Positions 18,013-27,582 are shown, counted from the first letter of the stretch. The stretch is DNA of 40,617 nt from an uncultured Bacteroidota bacterium (GCA_937868545.1 CALMMX010000094.1:1-40617); one strand, 5' to 3'. A program made the numbers and translations. Notes: generated by a model not told the origin, from the letters alone.

Positions 18013-19347
18013 ATGCAAAAAACACTTATTAAAAATGCCACAATAGTAAATGAAGACGAAATTTTTGTGTCTGATTTATTAATTGAAGGTGCTATTATTT
18101 CTAAAATAGAAAGAGATATTGATGAACCAAATGCATTAATTATAGATGCTGAAGGCTTAGTTTTAATGCCTGGAGCAATTGATGATCAAGTACATTTTAG
18201 AGAACCAGGTTTAACACATAAAGGCGAAATTTATACCGAAGCAAAGTCTGCTGTAGCAGGTGGAGTTACTTCCTATAAGGAAATGCCTACTACTGTGCCA
18301 CAAGCTGTTACCATTGAAGAACTAGAAAAAAAATACACTCGTGCAAAAGAATGTTCGTTGGCAAACTATTCGTTTTTTATGGGTGGAACCAACTCAAATT
18401 TAGAGGAAACACTTAAAGTTGATTATAAAAAAGTGTGTGGTTTAAAGTTGTTTATGGGTTCTAGTACTGGTGATATGCTTGTAGATAATGCAAAAACATT
18501 GGAAGGCTTTTTTGAAAAATCAAATGCTTTAATTGCCACTCATTGTGAATTTGACCCAATGATTAAAGAAACCCAAGCTCGTATTGTTGAAGAATATGGA
18601 GAAGATATTCCTGCTTATTTTCATCCTATAATTAGAAGTGAAGAAGCATGTTTTAAGTCATCGTCATTTGCAGTAGAATTAGCAAAAAAATTTAATACTC
18701 GTTTGCATATATTACATATTTCTTCGGCAAAGGAATTGGGTTTATTCACTAATAAAATCCCATTAAAACAAAAACGTATTACTGCCGAAGCTTGTATTCA
18801 TCATTTGTGGTTTAATGAAGATGATTATAACACAAAAGGTAATTTTATTAAATGGAATCCTTCTGTTAAATCTGAATTTGATAGAGCTCAAATTTTTGAA
18901 GCCGTTTTAGATGGTAGAATTGATGTTATTGCAACCGACCATGCTCCTCATACAATAGAAGAAAAAAGTCAGTCTTATTTAAAAGCACCAAGTGGTGGCC
19001 CATTAGTACAACATTCTATTTTGGCTATGATAGAGTTTTATAAGCAAAACAAAATTTCATTAGAAATGATTGTTAAAAAAATGAGTCATAATGTGGCTGA
19101 TTTGTTTAAAATTGAAAAACGCGGTTACATTAGAGAGGGCTATTTTGCTGATTTAGTGCTAGTTGATTTAAATAAAGCTAATTTAGTTACCAAAGAAAGC
19201 TTATTTTATAAATGTGGATGGAGCCCATTTGAAGGTTATACTTTTAAATCTAGTATAAGTAAAACTTTTGTAAACGGCCATTTAGTTTATGATAATGGTG
19301 TATTCAATGAATCGCAAAAAGGGGAAAGACTAACATTTAACAATTAA
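18013..19347 (+). CDS. pyrC: Dihydroorotase
   Basis: 444 residues of the amidohydrolase superfamily, catalysing N-carbamoyl-aspartate to dihydroorotate in pyrimidine synthesis. Visible motifs: PGAIDDQVHFREPGLTHKGEI, GLKLFMGSSTGDML (candidate bridging Lys), ATHCEFD, HILHISSAKE, VIATDHAPHTIEEK with the catalytic Asp, and SGGPLVQHS. The metal site reads D-Q-V-H (Q59) where most family members have H-x-H. I recall the same DDQVH in other Bacteroidota dihydroorotases, so it is probably a lineage trait rather than a defect. Monocistronic, behind its own -7 box. Confidence 0.9.
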   Translation: MQKTLIKNATIVNEDEIFVSDLLIEGAIISKIERDIDEPNALIIDAEGLVLMPGAIDDQVHFREPGLTHKGEIYTEAKSAVAGGVTSYKEMPTTVPQAVTIEELEKKYTRAKECSLANYSFFMGGTNSNLEETLKVDYKKVCGLKLFMGSSTGDMLVDNAKTLEGFFEKSNALIATHCEFDPMIKETQARIVEEYGEDIPAYFHPIIRSEEACFKSSSFAVELAKKFNTRLHILHISSAKELGLFTNKIPLKQKRITAEACIHHLWFNEDDYNTKGNFIKWNPSVKSEFDRAQIFEAVLDGRIDVIATDHAPHTIEEKSQSYLKAPSGGPLVQHSILAMIEFYKQNKISLEMIVKKMSHNVADLFKIEKRGYIREGYFADLVLVDLNKANLVTKESLFYKCGWSPFEGYTFKSSISKTFVNGHLVYDNGVFNESQKGERLTFNN

Positions 19348-19455
19348 GTTTAATTATTTTTAAATATTTTTAAAAATAAGATGCTTTAGCTTAAAAATAG
19401 TTTTAAGTATCCAATTTATATCTTAAATAAGCCTTTTTTTACTGAGTAATTATTG

Positions 19456-19463
19456 TATTTTTG
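19456..19463 (+). promoter_or_regulatory. -7 promoter box of the TonB receptor gene
   Basis: TATTTTTG ends 23 nt upstream of the ATG at 19487. The -33 element is not clear. Confidence 0.35.
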
Positions 19464-19486
19464 TTTTCCAATTTTTTTTAGAATTT

Positions 19487-21880
19487 ATGACAAAAGTTAC
19501 TCTTTCTTTATTACTTGTATTAATTTCATATATAGGTTTTTCTCAAACTGGTACAATTCGTGGGTTTATTTATAATAAAGCCAATGGAGAAGCTGTTCCG
19601 TTTAGTAATGTGTATTTACAAGGTACAACAAACGGAGCCTCTTCCGATCAAAACGGTTTTTTCACCATAGCAAAAGTTAAGCCTGGTACTTATACTTTAA
19701 TGGTAACTAATTTAGAATTCGATTCAATTTCCGAGACTATTACTGTTAAAGCTAATGAAATTGTTACTAAGAAATATTATGCATCAAAAGGTGGTATTAC
19801 AACTGGGCAGGTTGAAATTACAGCAGAGTCTTTAGAGAAAATAGAAACGCCTAATGTTGGTGTTCAAAAAATTGATCCAATAGCAATTAATAAATTACCT
19901 AGTGTTGGTGAACCTGATTTAGCACAGTATTTACAAGTTATGCCTGGGGTTGTATTTACAGGTGACCAAGGTGGACAATTATACATAAGAGGTGGTTTAC
20001 CAATTCAAAATAAAGTATTACTTGATGGTATGGTTATTTATAACCCTTTTCACTCAATTGGTTTATTTTCTGTATTTGATAATGATATTATGCGCAGTGC
20101 TGATGTTTATAGTGCAGGTTTTGGAGCAGAGTACGGTGGTAGAACTTCATCAATTATGGATATTACAACTCGCGATGGGAATAAAAAACATTTATCTGGA
20201 AAAGTTTCTGCATCAACATTTGGGGCTAAATTAACTTTAGAAGGTCCACTTAAAAAGTTAAAAGAAGATGGTAAAGGAAGTTCATCATTTTTATTTTCAG
20301 GAAAAACATCTTATTTACCACAAACTTCTAAAATTCTCTATCCTTATGCAAATAAAGATGGTTTGCCTTTTTATTATACAGATTTATACGGTAAAGTATC
20401 ATTTAATGGTGGTAATGGTAGTAAGGTAAATTTATTTGGTTTTAATTTTAGTGATAAAGTAGTTTACAAAGATATTGCTTCATTTGGTTGGAATTCATAT
20501 GGTGGAGGCTCTAATTTTATTTTAATTCCTGCAAATTCTTCATTATTAATTGAAGGTAATTTTGCTTACTCACAATACAAAATTAATTATCAAGGATCAC
20601 AAGAATCCGACAAAAAGAATAGTGAAATTGGTGGATTTAATGGTGGATTTAATTTTTTAAAGTATTTAGGTCGTAATGAATTAAAATATGGTTTTGAGTT
20701 AGTAGGAACAAATACTAATTATGAAATACAAACCCCATTACTTTCTAAAATTAGTTATGCTAAAAACTCTTTAGAAGTTGCAGGGCATATGAAATTTAGA
20801 TGGCTTGATAAAAAGAAATATATTGTAATTGAGCCTAGTTTTAGAGCTCAGTATTACGCTTCATTTAATAATTTTTCTCCTGAGCCACGTATTCAAGGAA
20901 AAGTTAATTTTGGGCAGTTTTTTAATGAAAAAGAAAGAAAAGGCGTAAATAACTTTTTTTATCACATTGCAAAAGCGGTGCGTTTGAAATTTGCAGCAGG
21001 TTTATATAGCCAAAGTTTAATGAGTGCAAGTAGTGATAGAGATGTTGTTAATTTATTTTACGGATTTATAAATGGTCCTGAAAATTTACCTAAAACCTAT
21101 CAAGATAAAAACAATAATAAAGTAAACACAAATGGAGTAATTCAAAAAGCTCGCCATATTGTGGCTGGATTTGAAATTGATGTAGCTAAAGGTTTAGAAT
21201 TTCAAATAGAAGGTTATCAAAAGTATTTTACTCAATTAGCAGCTGTTAATAGAGGTAAAATTTATGATGATAATACTGATAATGCTTCTAAACCAGATGC
21301 ACAAAAAAAGGATTTTGTAATGGAACAAGGCGAGGCTTTAGGTCTTGATTTTACTGCTAAATACGAAAAAAATAGATTCTATTTTTGGGGTGTATACAGC
21401 TATGCTAAAAATACTCGTTATTTAGGAAATACGGTAAGTGGTAATGTAGAGGCTTATGCACCAATTTTTGATAGAACACATAACCTAAATTTAGTTACCA
21501 CATACACGTTTGGTAAAAAACGCAATTTAGATTTAAGCTTCCGTTGGAACTTTGGATCTGGTTTTCCTTTTACACCAACTCAAGGGTTTTATCCTCAAAT
21601 TGATTTCAATAATCAATTTACGTATGATTATACAACTTCTAATGCTGGTTTAGGATTTGTTCCAGGAGAATTTAATTCTAAACGCTTGCCAGATTACCAC
21701 CGTTTAGATATTAGCTTAAAATGGTTGTATAATATTAGTGAGCGAGTGAAGTTTGAAGTAAATGTTGGGGCAACAAATGCATATAATCGTGAAAATATTT
21801 TTTACTATGATCGTGTAAAAAATAAACGTGTAAATCAATTACCAATTTTGCCAAACGTTAATTTGAGTTTGAAATTTTAA
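19487..21880 (+). CDS. TonB-dependent outer membrane receptor
   Basis: 797 residues: signal peptide (to YIGFSQ), carboxypeptidase-regulatory-like domain (about 22-105, GTIRGFIYNKANGEAVPFSNVYLQGT), plug domain (about 125-230, with LPSVGEPDLAQYLQVMPGV and DQGGQLYIRGG) and a barrel ending in a short YNRENIFYYDR... NVNLSLKF strand. There is no SusD-like partner beside it, so it is not a SusC/D pair. The transported substrate cannot be predicted. The following membrane-protein gene begins 3 nt after its stop and may be co-transcribed. Confidence 0.88.
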   Translation: MTKVTLSLLLVLISYIGFSQTGTIRGFIYNKANGEAVPFSNVYLQGTTNGASSDQNGFFTIAKVKPGTYTLMVTNLEFDSISETITVKANEIVTKKYYASKGGITTGQVEITAESLEKIETPNVGVQKIDPIAINKLPSVGEPDLAQYLQVMPGVVFTGDQGGQLYIRGGLPIQNKVLLDGMVIYNPFHSIGLFSVFDNDIMRSADVYSAGFGAEYGGRTSSIMDITTRDGNKKHLSGKVSASTFGAKLTLEGPLKKLKEDGKGSSSFLFSGKTSYLPQTSKILYPYANKDGLPFYYTDLYGKVSFNGGNGSKVNLFGFNFSDKVVYKDIASFGWNSYGGGSNFILIPANSSLLIEGNFAYSQYKINYQGSQESDKKNSEIGGFNGGFNFLKYLGRNELKYGFELVGTNTNYEIQTPLLSKISYAKNSLEVAGHMKFRWLDKKKYIVIEPSFRAQYYASFNNFSPEPRIQGKVNFGQFFNEKERKGVNNFFYHIAKAVRLKFAAGLYSQSLMSASSDRDVVNLFYGFINGPENLPKTYQDKNNNKVNTNGVIQKARHIVAGFEIDVAKGLEFQIEGYQKYFTQLAAVNRGKIYDDNTDNASKPDAQKKDFVMEQGEALGLDFTAKYEKNRFYFWGVYSYAKNTRYLGNTVSGNVEAYAPIFDRTHNLNLVTTYTFGKKRNLDLSFRWNFGSGFPFTPTQGFYPQIDFNNQFTYDYTTSNAGLGFVPGEFNSKRLPDYHRLDISLKWLYNISERVKFEVNVGATNAYNRENIFYYDRVKNKRVNQLPILPNVNLSLKF

Positions 21881-21883
21881 GTT

Positions 21884-23269
21884 TTGTTTAAAAAAGGTTT
21901 CAAATACCCACTTTTTTTTAGCTTTTTATTAATATTATTTGATAAAAGGAAATGGTTGTTTCTTTTGATAATTTTAGGAATTATATGTTTTTCATTCCAA
22001 ATTTTAGTAGTATCAAAAGTTGAGCCTATATGGGAAAGTATGGCTGATCCAATGGATTATCATTATCAATCAAATAAAGAATTATGGAGTATTGATTTTT
22101 TTTCACCTGTTCCAAATTATTTTTTTTCACCTAGACCATTTACAACATCTTTATTTTTGAAATTTGTTGATAATGACTATTATAAGATGATATTATTTCA
22201 GAAATTACTTTATTGTATTTGTGTATTTATGTTTTCAATAATATTCATTTCTAATTTAAATACATATTTTACTAAAATTGTTTCATTTTATTTATTATTA
22301 TTTTTTTTCAGTTGGTATAATATTGTTGGATGGACAAATAATGTCCTTTCAGAACCAAATTCAAATTCGTTATTGTTTTTGTGGTTAGGTTTTTTAATAC
22401 TATTTGTTAGAAGGAATAATTGGGGGGTAACTTTATTATTTTGTTTAATTTCTGTTTTATTTTCATTCACAAGAGATTCTTGGCCTTATATTATTATTAT
22501 TACTGTTTTTGTTATTACAGTTTATAATTTTTTTAAAAACAAATTAGATTTAAAGAAAAGTTTATTTGTATTTATATTTTCAATAACCTTGTTTTTTGTT
22601 CAATCAAAAACTGCTGAGATAGGGCAAAGATATAAACTTCCAGTTTTTAATTCTATTGTTGGTAGAATAAGCAAATCTGATGAATATTTGAAATGGTTTG
22701 AAAGTAAAGGAATGCCAATGTCAAATATTATTAAAGAAGATTTTAAAAATGTTGACGTTGATAATAAAAATCAAAGATCAATTATTTATGCAAAGTATAG
22801 AGATTCTACATATTTGCCATTAATGAGTTGGGCACTAAAGGAGGGTAAATCAACTTATCAATTGTTTTTATTAACTCATCCAAGTTATTTTTTTCTTTCA
22901 GATCAAACTAAAAACGAACAAAGCAGAATCTTCTGTTATAATTTTTATGATTATTTTAAACCTAATCTTAAGGATACAGATTTAAGCCATTCAACATTCC
23001 CATTATGGAATTTTCCCACAACAATATTATTAGTAATAATTTTATTAATATTATCAATATATTTAAAGAATATATTGTATTCTTTTCCAATACTTATTGC
23101 TATTTTATTTTTTATAAATGCCTTAATTATTTATAATGCTGATACAATGGAGGTTAACAGGCATCTTTACATAACACAAATTATTATTCAATTTTTAAAT
23201 ATAGTTTGCTTTAGTTTATTACTGAATGTTTTTACAAATTTAATTAAACGTAAAATTTATGGCATTTAA
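21884..23269 (+). CDS. Polytopic membrane protein, unknown function
   Basis: 461 residues read from a TTG codon 3 nt after the receptor stop; there is no ATG before about codon 45, and the start is uncertain. About ten hydrophobic segments are visible (first near 25-45, then 95-115, 125-150, 160-180, 185-205, 225-240 and a cluster after 380). One larger hydrophilic loop holds KSDEYLKWFESKGMPMSN. The layout resembles membrane glycosyltransferases of the PMT/GT-C kind, but I see no diagnostic motif. Its last 11 bp overlap the start of the cobalamin adenosyltransferase gene. Confidence 0.6.
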   Translation: MFKKGFKYPLFFSFLLILFDKRKWLFLLIILGIICFSFQILVVSKVEPIWESMADPMDYHYQSNKELWSIDFFSPVPNYFFSPRPFTTSLFLKFVDNDYYKMILFQKLLYCICVFMFSIIFISNLNTYFTKIVSFYLLLFFFSWYNIVGWTNNVLSEPNSNSLLFLWLGFLILFVRRNNWGVTLLFCLISVLFSFTRDSWPYIIIITVFVITVYNFFKNKLDLKKSLFVFIFSITLFFVQSKTAEIGQRYKLPVFNSIVGRISKSDEYLKWFESKGMPMSNIIKEDFKNVDVDNKNQRSIIYAKYRDSTYLPLMSWALKEGKSTYQLFLLTHPSYFFLSDQTKNEQSRIFCYNFYDYFKPNLKDTDLSHSTFPLWNFPTTILLVIILLILSIYLKNILYSFPILIAILFFINALIIYNADTMEVNRHLYITQIIIQFLNIVCFSLLLNVFTNLIKRKIYGI

Positions 23270-23813
23270 AATTTATACTAAAACAGGCGATAAAGGACAA
23301 ACATCCTTAATTGGAGGAACTCGTATTCCAAAATTTGATGATAGAATAGAAGCGTATGGCACTGTTGATGAATTAAATTCACACATTGGTTTAATTAGAG
23401 ATCAACAAATAGAAGATAACTCAAGAGCAATTTTAATTGAAGTTCAGGATCGATTATTTACCATTGGCTCTTTATTAGCGGCTGATCCCGAAAAAAATAA
23501 AATGGCTTTACCACAAATTTCTGAATCGGATATTGAATTATTGGAGAAAGAAATTGATAAAATGAATGAGGTTTTACCTGAAATGAAACACTTTGTTTTA
23601 CCAGGTGGCCACACAACTATCTCATATTGCCATATTGCAAGATGTGTTTGCAGGAGAGCAGAGCGTTGTGTTTTAAGGCTAAATGAGCAACATCCAGTTG
23701 ATGAATTAATTTATAAATATTTAAATCGATTATCTGATTATTTATTTGTGCTTTCTCGTAAAATCACCTTTGATTTACAGGCTGATGAAACACCTTGGAA
23801 ACCCAGAATGTAA
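23259..23813 (+). CDS. Cob(I)yrinic acid a,c-diamide / cob(I)alamin adenosyltransferase, PduO type
   Basis: 184 residues with the PduO/MMAB signatures: the ATP-binding N-terminus KIYTKTGDKGQTSLIGGTRIPKFDDRIEAYGTVDELNS and the helical HFVLPGGHTTISYCHIARCVCRRAERCVLRLNE. It transfers the adenosyl group of ATP to cobalamin to make coenzyme B12, used by methylmalonyl-CoA mutase and other enzymes in this phylum. The ATG lies inside the end of the upstream membrane gene (11-bp overlap), and the stop overlaps the next ATG as TAATG, so it is translationally coupled in both directions. Confidence 0.92.
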   Translation: MAFKIYTKTGDKGQTSLIGGTRIPKFDDRIEAYGTVDELNSHIGLIRDQQIEDNSRAILIEVQDRLFTIGSLLAADPEKNKMALPQISESDIELLEKEIDKMNEVLPEMKHFVLPGGHTTISYCHIARCVCRRAERCVLRLNEQHPVDELIYKYLNRLSDYLFVLSRKITFDLQADETPWKPRM

Positions 23814-24223
23814 TGCCTACTCCTAATGAAATAGTTAATATAATGATGGCTAAAGATTATTTTAGTCAATGGTTAGGAATTGAAGTGTTAGAAATTGCAG
23901 AAGGAAGGTGTAAGCTTAAAATGCAAATTAAGAGCGACATGCTTAATGGTTTTGGAATTGCACATGGTGGTATTACCTATTCGTTTGCTGATAGTGCTTT
24001 GGCTTTTGCATCTAATAGTTATGGAAAAAAAGCAGTATCAATAGAGACATCTATATCGCATTTAGTATCTTTAAAGGAAGGCGATGAAATTATTGCAGAA
24101 GCAATTCAAGAATCTAACTCAAATAAAATTGCTATTTATACAATAAATATTTTTAATCAAGTTACTCAACAAAAAGTAGCTTTGTTTAAAGGAACAGTTT
24201 ATAAAACAGATAAAAATTGGTAG
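23813..24223 (+). CDS. PaaI-type hotdog-fold acyl-CoA thioesterase
   Basis: 136 residues. The start is taken as the ATG of the TAATG overlap with the previous stop, since the open frame upstream lies inside that gene. It has the PaaI signature LNGFGIAHGGITYSFADSALAFASNSYG, with the catalytic Asp in FADSALAF. PaaI hydrolyses phenylacetyl-CoA-type thioesters, releasing CoA from dead-end ring-hydroxylated products in phenylacetate breakdown. No other paa gene is visible here, so the in vivo substrate is open. Its TAG stop forms part of the downstream -7 box. Confidence 0.8.
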   Translation: MPTPNEIVNIMMAKDYFSQWLGIEVLEIAEGRCKLKMQIKSDMLNGFGIAHGGITYSFADSALAFASNSYGKKAVSIETSISHLVSLKEGDEIIAEAIQESNSNKIAIYTINIFNQVTQQKVALFKGTVYKTDKNW

Positions 24224-24228
24224 TTTTG
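24221..24228 (+). promoter_or_regulatory. -7 promoter box of the queA-type gene
   Basis: TAGTTTTG fits TAnnTTTG and overlaps the thioesterase stop codon. It lies 12 nt upstream of the ATG at 24241. Confidence 0.4.
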
Positions 24229-24240
24229 TAAGTATCAATA

Positions 24241-25461
24241 ATGGATTCTCCGGCACATTTAAATATTTCTGATTACGATTACGATTTACCGGAGTCGCAT
24301 ATTCCTTATTTCCCTGAAGAAAACAGAGAAAATGCAAAATTATTAGTTTACAAATCAAATTCAATTTCAACTCACATTTTTAAAAATATTGCAGAGCAAT
24401 TACCTTCAAATTCTGTTTTAGTATTTAATAATACAAAGGTAATTCAAGCACGTTTGCATTTTAAAACATCAACCAATGCAACCGTAGAGTTGTTTTGTTT
24501 GGAACCAGATGAATGTTATGGCGATGTTGCAATTGCTATGGCCCAATATGGTTCGGTTAAATGGAAATGTTTAGTGGGAAATTTACGCAAGTGGAAAGAT
24601 GAATTTGTTACCTTGGTTCATCCTTCAATTGAAATTAAAGCTAAAATTTTAGAGAAAAATGAATCGCATGTAAATATTGAATTTACTTGGGATAGAGAGC
24701 AAGTTTGTTTTTCTGAAGTACTTGGGCTTGTTGGTTCTATTCCCATTCCTCCTTATTTTAAAAGGGAAACAACAGAGTTGGATACAACACGATACCAAAC
24801 AGTTTATGCTCAGCACAAAGGTTCTGTTGCTGCACCAACAGCTGGTTTGCATTTTACTGATGCTATTGTTAATGAATTGCATCAAAAGCATATTTCAACA
24901 TTAGAAGTTACTTTGCATGTAGGTGCAGGAACTTTTATGCCTGTTAAGTCCGAAAAAATTGGGGATCATGTTATGCATGCCGAGTGGATTGATGTTAGTG
25001 TTGAAACTATAAAACATATTTATAATAATACTCAAAATAATATTATTCCAGTTGGTACAACATCTTTAAGAACTGTTGAAACCCTTTATTGGATGGGACT
25101 AAAAGCGTATTTAAATCCAACTGCTAGCTTAAAAGAATTAGAAATTCATCAGTGGGATGCTTATCATTTAGCTGATAAAATTATGCCTGCTGATATTTGC
25201 ATTGGGGCACTTTTGCAATGGATTCATCAAAATGATTACAAAACGCTTATTTGTAAAACTCAAATTTTAATTGCACCTCCTTATAAATTAAAAATTGCAA
25301 AAGGTATCATAACTAATTTTCATCAACCAAAGAGTACGCTATTATTGCTTATAAGCGCCATTATTGGCGATAGTTGGAAAGAAATTTACAACTATGCACT
25401 TAAAAATAATTTTCGTTTTTTAAGTTATGGTGATAGTTCTTTGTTATTGCCCAAACAATAA
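24241..25461 (+). CDS. queA: S-adenosylmethionine:tRNA ribosyltransferase-isomerase (QueA family, long form)
   Basis: 406 residues, versus about 350 for typical QueA. Conserved blocks: YDYDLPESHIPYFPEENRENAKLLVY, VLVFNNTKVIQARLHF, GSVAAPTAGLHFTD, LHVGAGTFMPVKSE and NFHQPKSTLLLLISAIIGD. QueA moves the ribosyl group of SAM onto 7-aminomethyl-7-deazaguanine in tRNA to form epoxyqueuosine. This variant carries inserts (around 80-150) and altered residues at several usually fixed positions. It may be the second, divergent copy that I believe occurs in some Bacteroidota. It sits just upstream of the SAM-responsive met leader but is not part of that operon. Confidence 0.8.
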   Translation: MDSPAHLNISDYDYDLPESHIPYFPEENRENAKLLVYKSNSISTHIFKNIAEQLPSNSVLVFNNTKVIQARLHFKTSTNATVELFCLEPDECYGDVAIAMAQYGSVKWKCLVGNLRKWKDEFVTLVHPSIEIKAKILEKNESHVNIEFTWDREQVCFSEVLGLVGSIPIPPYFKRETTELDTTRYQTVYAQHKGSVAAPTAGLHFTDAIVNELHQKHISTLEVTLHVGAGTFMPVKSEKIGDHVMHAEWIDVSVETIKHIYNNTQNNIIPVGTTSLRTVETLYWMGLKAYLNPTASLKELEIHQWDAYHLADKIMPADICIGALLQWIHQNDYKTLICKTQILIAPPYKLKIAKGIITNFHQPKSTLLLLISAIIGDSWKEIYNYALKNNFRFLSYGDSSLLLPKQ

Positions 25462-25534
25462 TTTTGTTTTTTTTATAAAATTACCCTTCAAAACATCAGT
25501 AAAATAGGCTATATTAAAAATAGTTTAAAATAAA

Positions 25535-25567
25535 TTTGGAACTAATGAAAATTATGTTTTAAATTTG
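25535..25567 (+). promoter_or_regulatory. Promoter of the met operon leader
   Basis: TTTG at 25535-25538 and TAAATTTG at 25560-25567 are 21 nt apart and match the -33/-7 consensus. Transcription should begin near 25572-25575, about 30 nt before the SAM aptamer. A second perfect TAAATTTG at 25531-25538 overlaps the -33 element and could be an alternative start. Confidence 0.55.
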
Positions 25568-25598
25568 TCCTCGAATTACTACCCACCATGTGTGTATT

Positions 25599-25738
25599 AA
25601 TTTATTAAGAAGTGGCGAGAGAATAGGCTCTATGACCCGCTGGCAACCAACTAAAAGTCTCGATACGTAGAGATTGGAAAACAGGTGCCAATTCCTACTC
25701 TGATGAAAAGCAGAGAAAAAAAAATTAAAAAAAATAAA
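25599..25738 (+). promoter_or_regulatory. SAM-I (S-box) riboswitch
   Basis: The conserved S-box core is clear: AAGAAGTGGCGAGAG, GGCTCTATGACCCGCTGGCAACC (P2, with AGTGG 25611-25615 pairing CCGCT 25637-25641), then the P3 arm from CCAA (25647-25650) to TTGG (25674-25677) with TCTC/GAGA inside, the invariant GGTGCCAATTCCTAC, and P4 CTCTG (25698-25702) / CAGAG (25711-25715). P1 is weak and A/U-only. An outer helix TGTGTGT (25589-25595) with ACACACA (25746-25752) would close the whole element on top of the leader-peptide start codon. It senses SAM and governs the metY-metX-hom operon. No U-run terminator follows the aptamer, so control of leader translation is more likely than classic termination. 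Confidence 0.92.
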
Positions 25739-25740
25739 AA

Positions 25741-25848
25741 ATGGAACACACAAAATCAAAAAACAAAAAACAAAACCAATCTGCTGGAGTAATTTTATTT
25801 TCTCAAAACTTCATAATGTGTTGCATGTGCCTTTGTTGCATGTGCTAA
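25741..25848 (+). CDS. Cys/Met-rich leader peptide of the met operon
   Basis: The 35-codon frame begins at the ATG 25 nt after P4 of the SAM riboswitch. It is hydrophilic and Lys/Gln/Asn-rich at first and ends in MCCMCLCCMC (residues 26-35), i.e. six Cys and three Met in ten codons just before the TAA at 25846-25848. Cysteine and methionine are the amino acids linked to the pathway encoded downstream (sulfhydrylation of O-acetylhomoserine). That is what an attenuation peptide should look like: ribosomes short of Cys- or Met-tRNA would stall here. The last Cys codon and the stop form the 5' arm of a downstream hairpin. A metal- or thiol-binding micropeptide is the alternative. Confidence 0.7.
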   Translation: MEHTKSKNKKQNQSAGVILFSQNFIMCCMCLCCMC

Positions 25849-25927
25849 ATTAATTTTCATTTTACTGTAATGAAATAATTTTAGCAAGTTCTTGCTAAGA
25901 AATTCTGATGCTTTAAATTCTTGCATC
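25843..25927 (+). promoter_or_regulatory. Mutually exclusive attenuator-like hairpins behind the Cys/Met leader peptide
   Basis: Hairpin A: TGCTAAA (25843-25849, last Cys codon plus stop) pairs with TTTAGCA (25880-25886), enclosing the perfect TTTCATT (25855-25861) / AATGAAA (25869-25875) stem. Hairpin B: TTAGCAAG (25881-25888) pairs with CTTGCTAA (25891-25898). They share 25881-25886, so only one can form. Hairpin C is GATGC (25907-25911) / GCATC (25923-25927). A ribosome at the leader stop would mask the 5' arm of A and favour B; one stalled at the Cys run would leave A free. B has no U-run after it, so its output (Rho access, RNase, pausing) is open. Confidence 0.55.
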
Positions 25928-25957
25928 GTTAATTAATAATTTTAAAAAACACTTATT

Positions 25958-26164
25958 ATGAATTCAAATTATACAACAATAAAAAACACACACTTTCAAA
26001 AATTTATAAAAGTACAAGCTAGTTATGGCATTGCACAAAGAGGCGGTGTATTGTATCCAAGCATCGAAATGAAACATTCAAATCGTTTAGTTCAAGATGT
26101 AAATATTTTATCATCAATTGAAAATAAGCAGTTAATTTTTTCTGAAACATTATTTAGTAACTAA
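25958..26164 (+). CDS. 68-residue ORF in the met operon leader, unknown
   Basis: The frame starts at ATG after an A-rich stretch (TTTTAAAAAACACTTATT), the usual translation-initiation context in this genome. It encodes MNSNYTTIKNTH... with KVQASYGIAQRGGVLYPSIEMKHSN in the middle. It has no signal peptide, membrane segment or Cys, and no family I recognise. It lies between the attenuator-like hairpins and metY (71 nt before the metY ATG), so it would be co-transcribed with the methionine genes. It may be a small regulatory protein, a second leader, or non-coding spacer that happens to be open. Confidence 0.45.
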   Translation: MNSNYTTIKNTHFQKFIKVQASYGIAQRGGVLYPSIEMKHSNRLVQDVNILSSIENKQLIFSETLFSN

Positions 26165-26165
26165 C

Positions 26166-26195
26166 GCTATATGCCATTGCGCAGTGGATATTAGC
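26166..26195 (+). promoter_or_regulatory. Stable hairpin just upstream of metY
   Basis: CCATTG (26174-26179) pairs with CAGTGG (26182-26187), extended by GCTATAT (26166-26172) with ATATTAGC (26188-26195) through one or two bulges. It starts directly after the stop of the 68-codon ORF and about 40 nt before the metY ATG. No U-run follows, so it may set mRNA stability or metY translation rather than terminate transcription. Confidence 0.5.
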
Positions 26196-26205
26196 ATAAC
26201 AATAA

Positions 26206-27582
<1,377 letters not shown>

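Noticed and set aside
19487..21880. SusC-type receptor of a polysaccharide utilisation locus
   Set aside because: No SusD-like gene or carbohydrate enzymes next to it; better called a generic TonB-dependent receptor.
25559..25759. 66-codon minus-strand open frame over the riboswitch
   Set aside because: It is the antisense of the structured SAM aptamer, and its composition follows the RNA stems; no start context.
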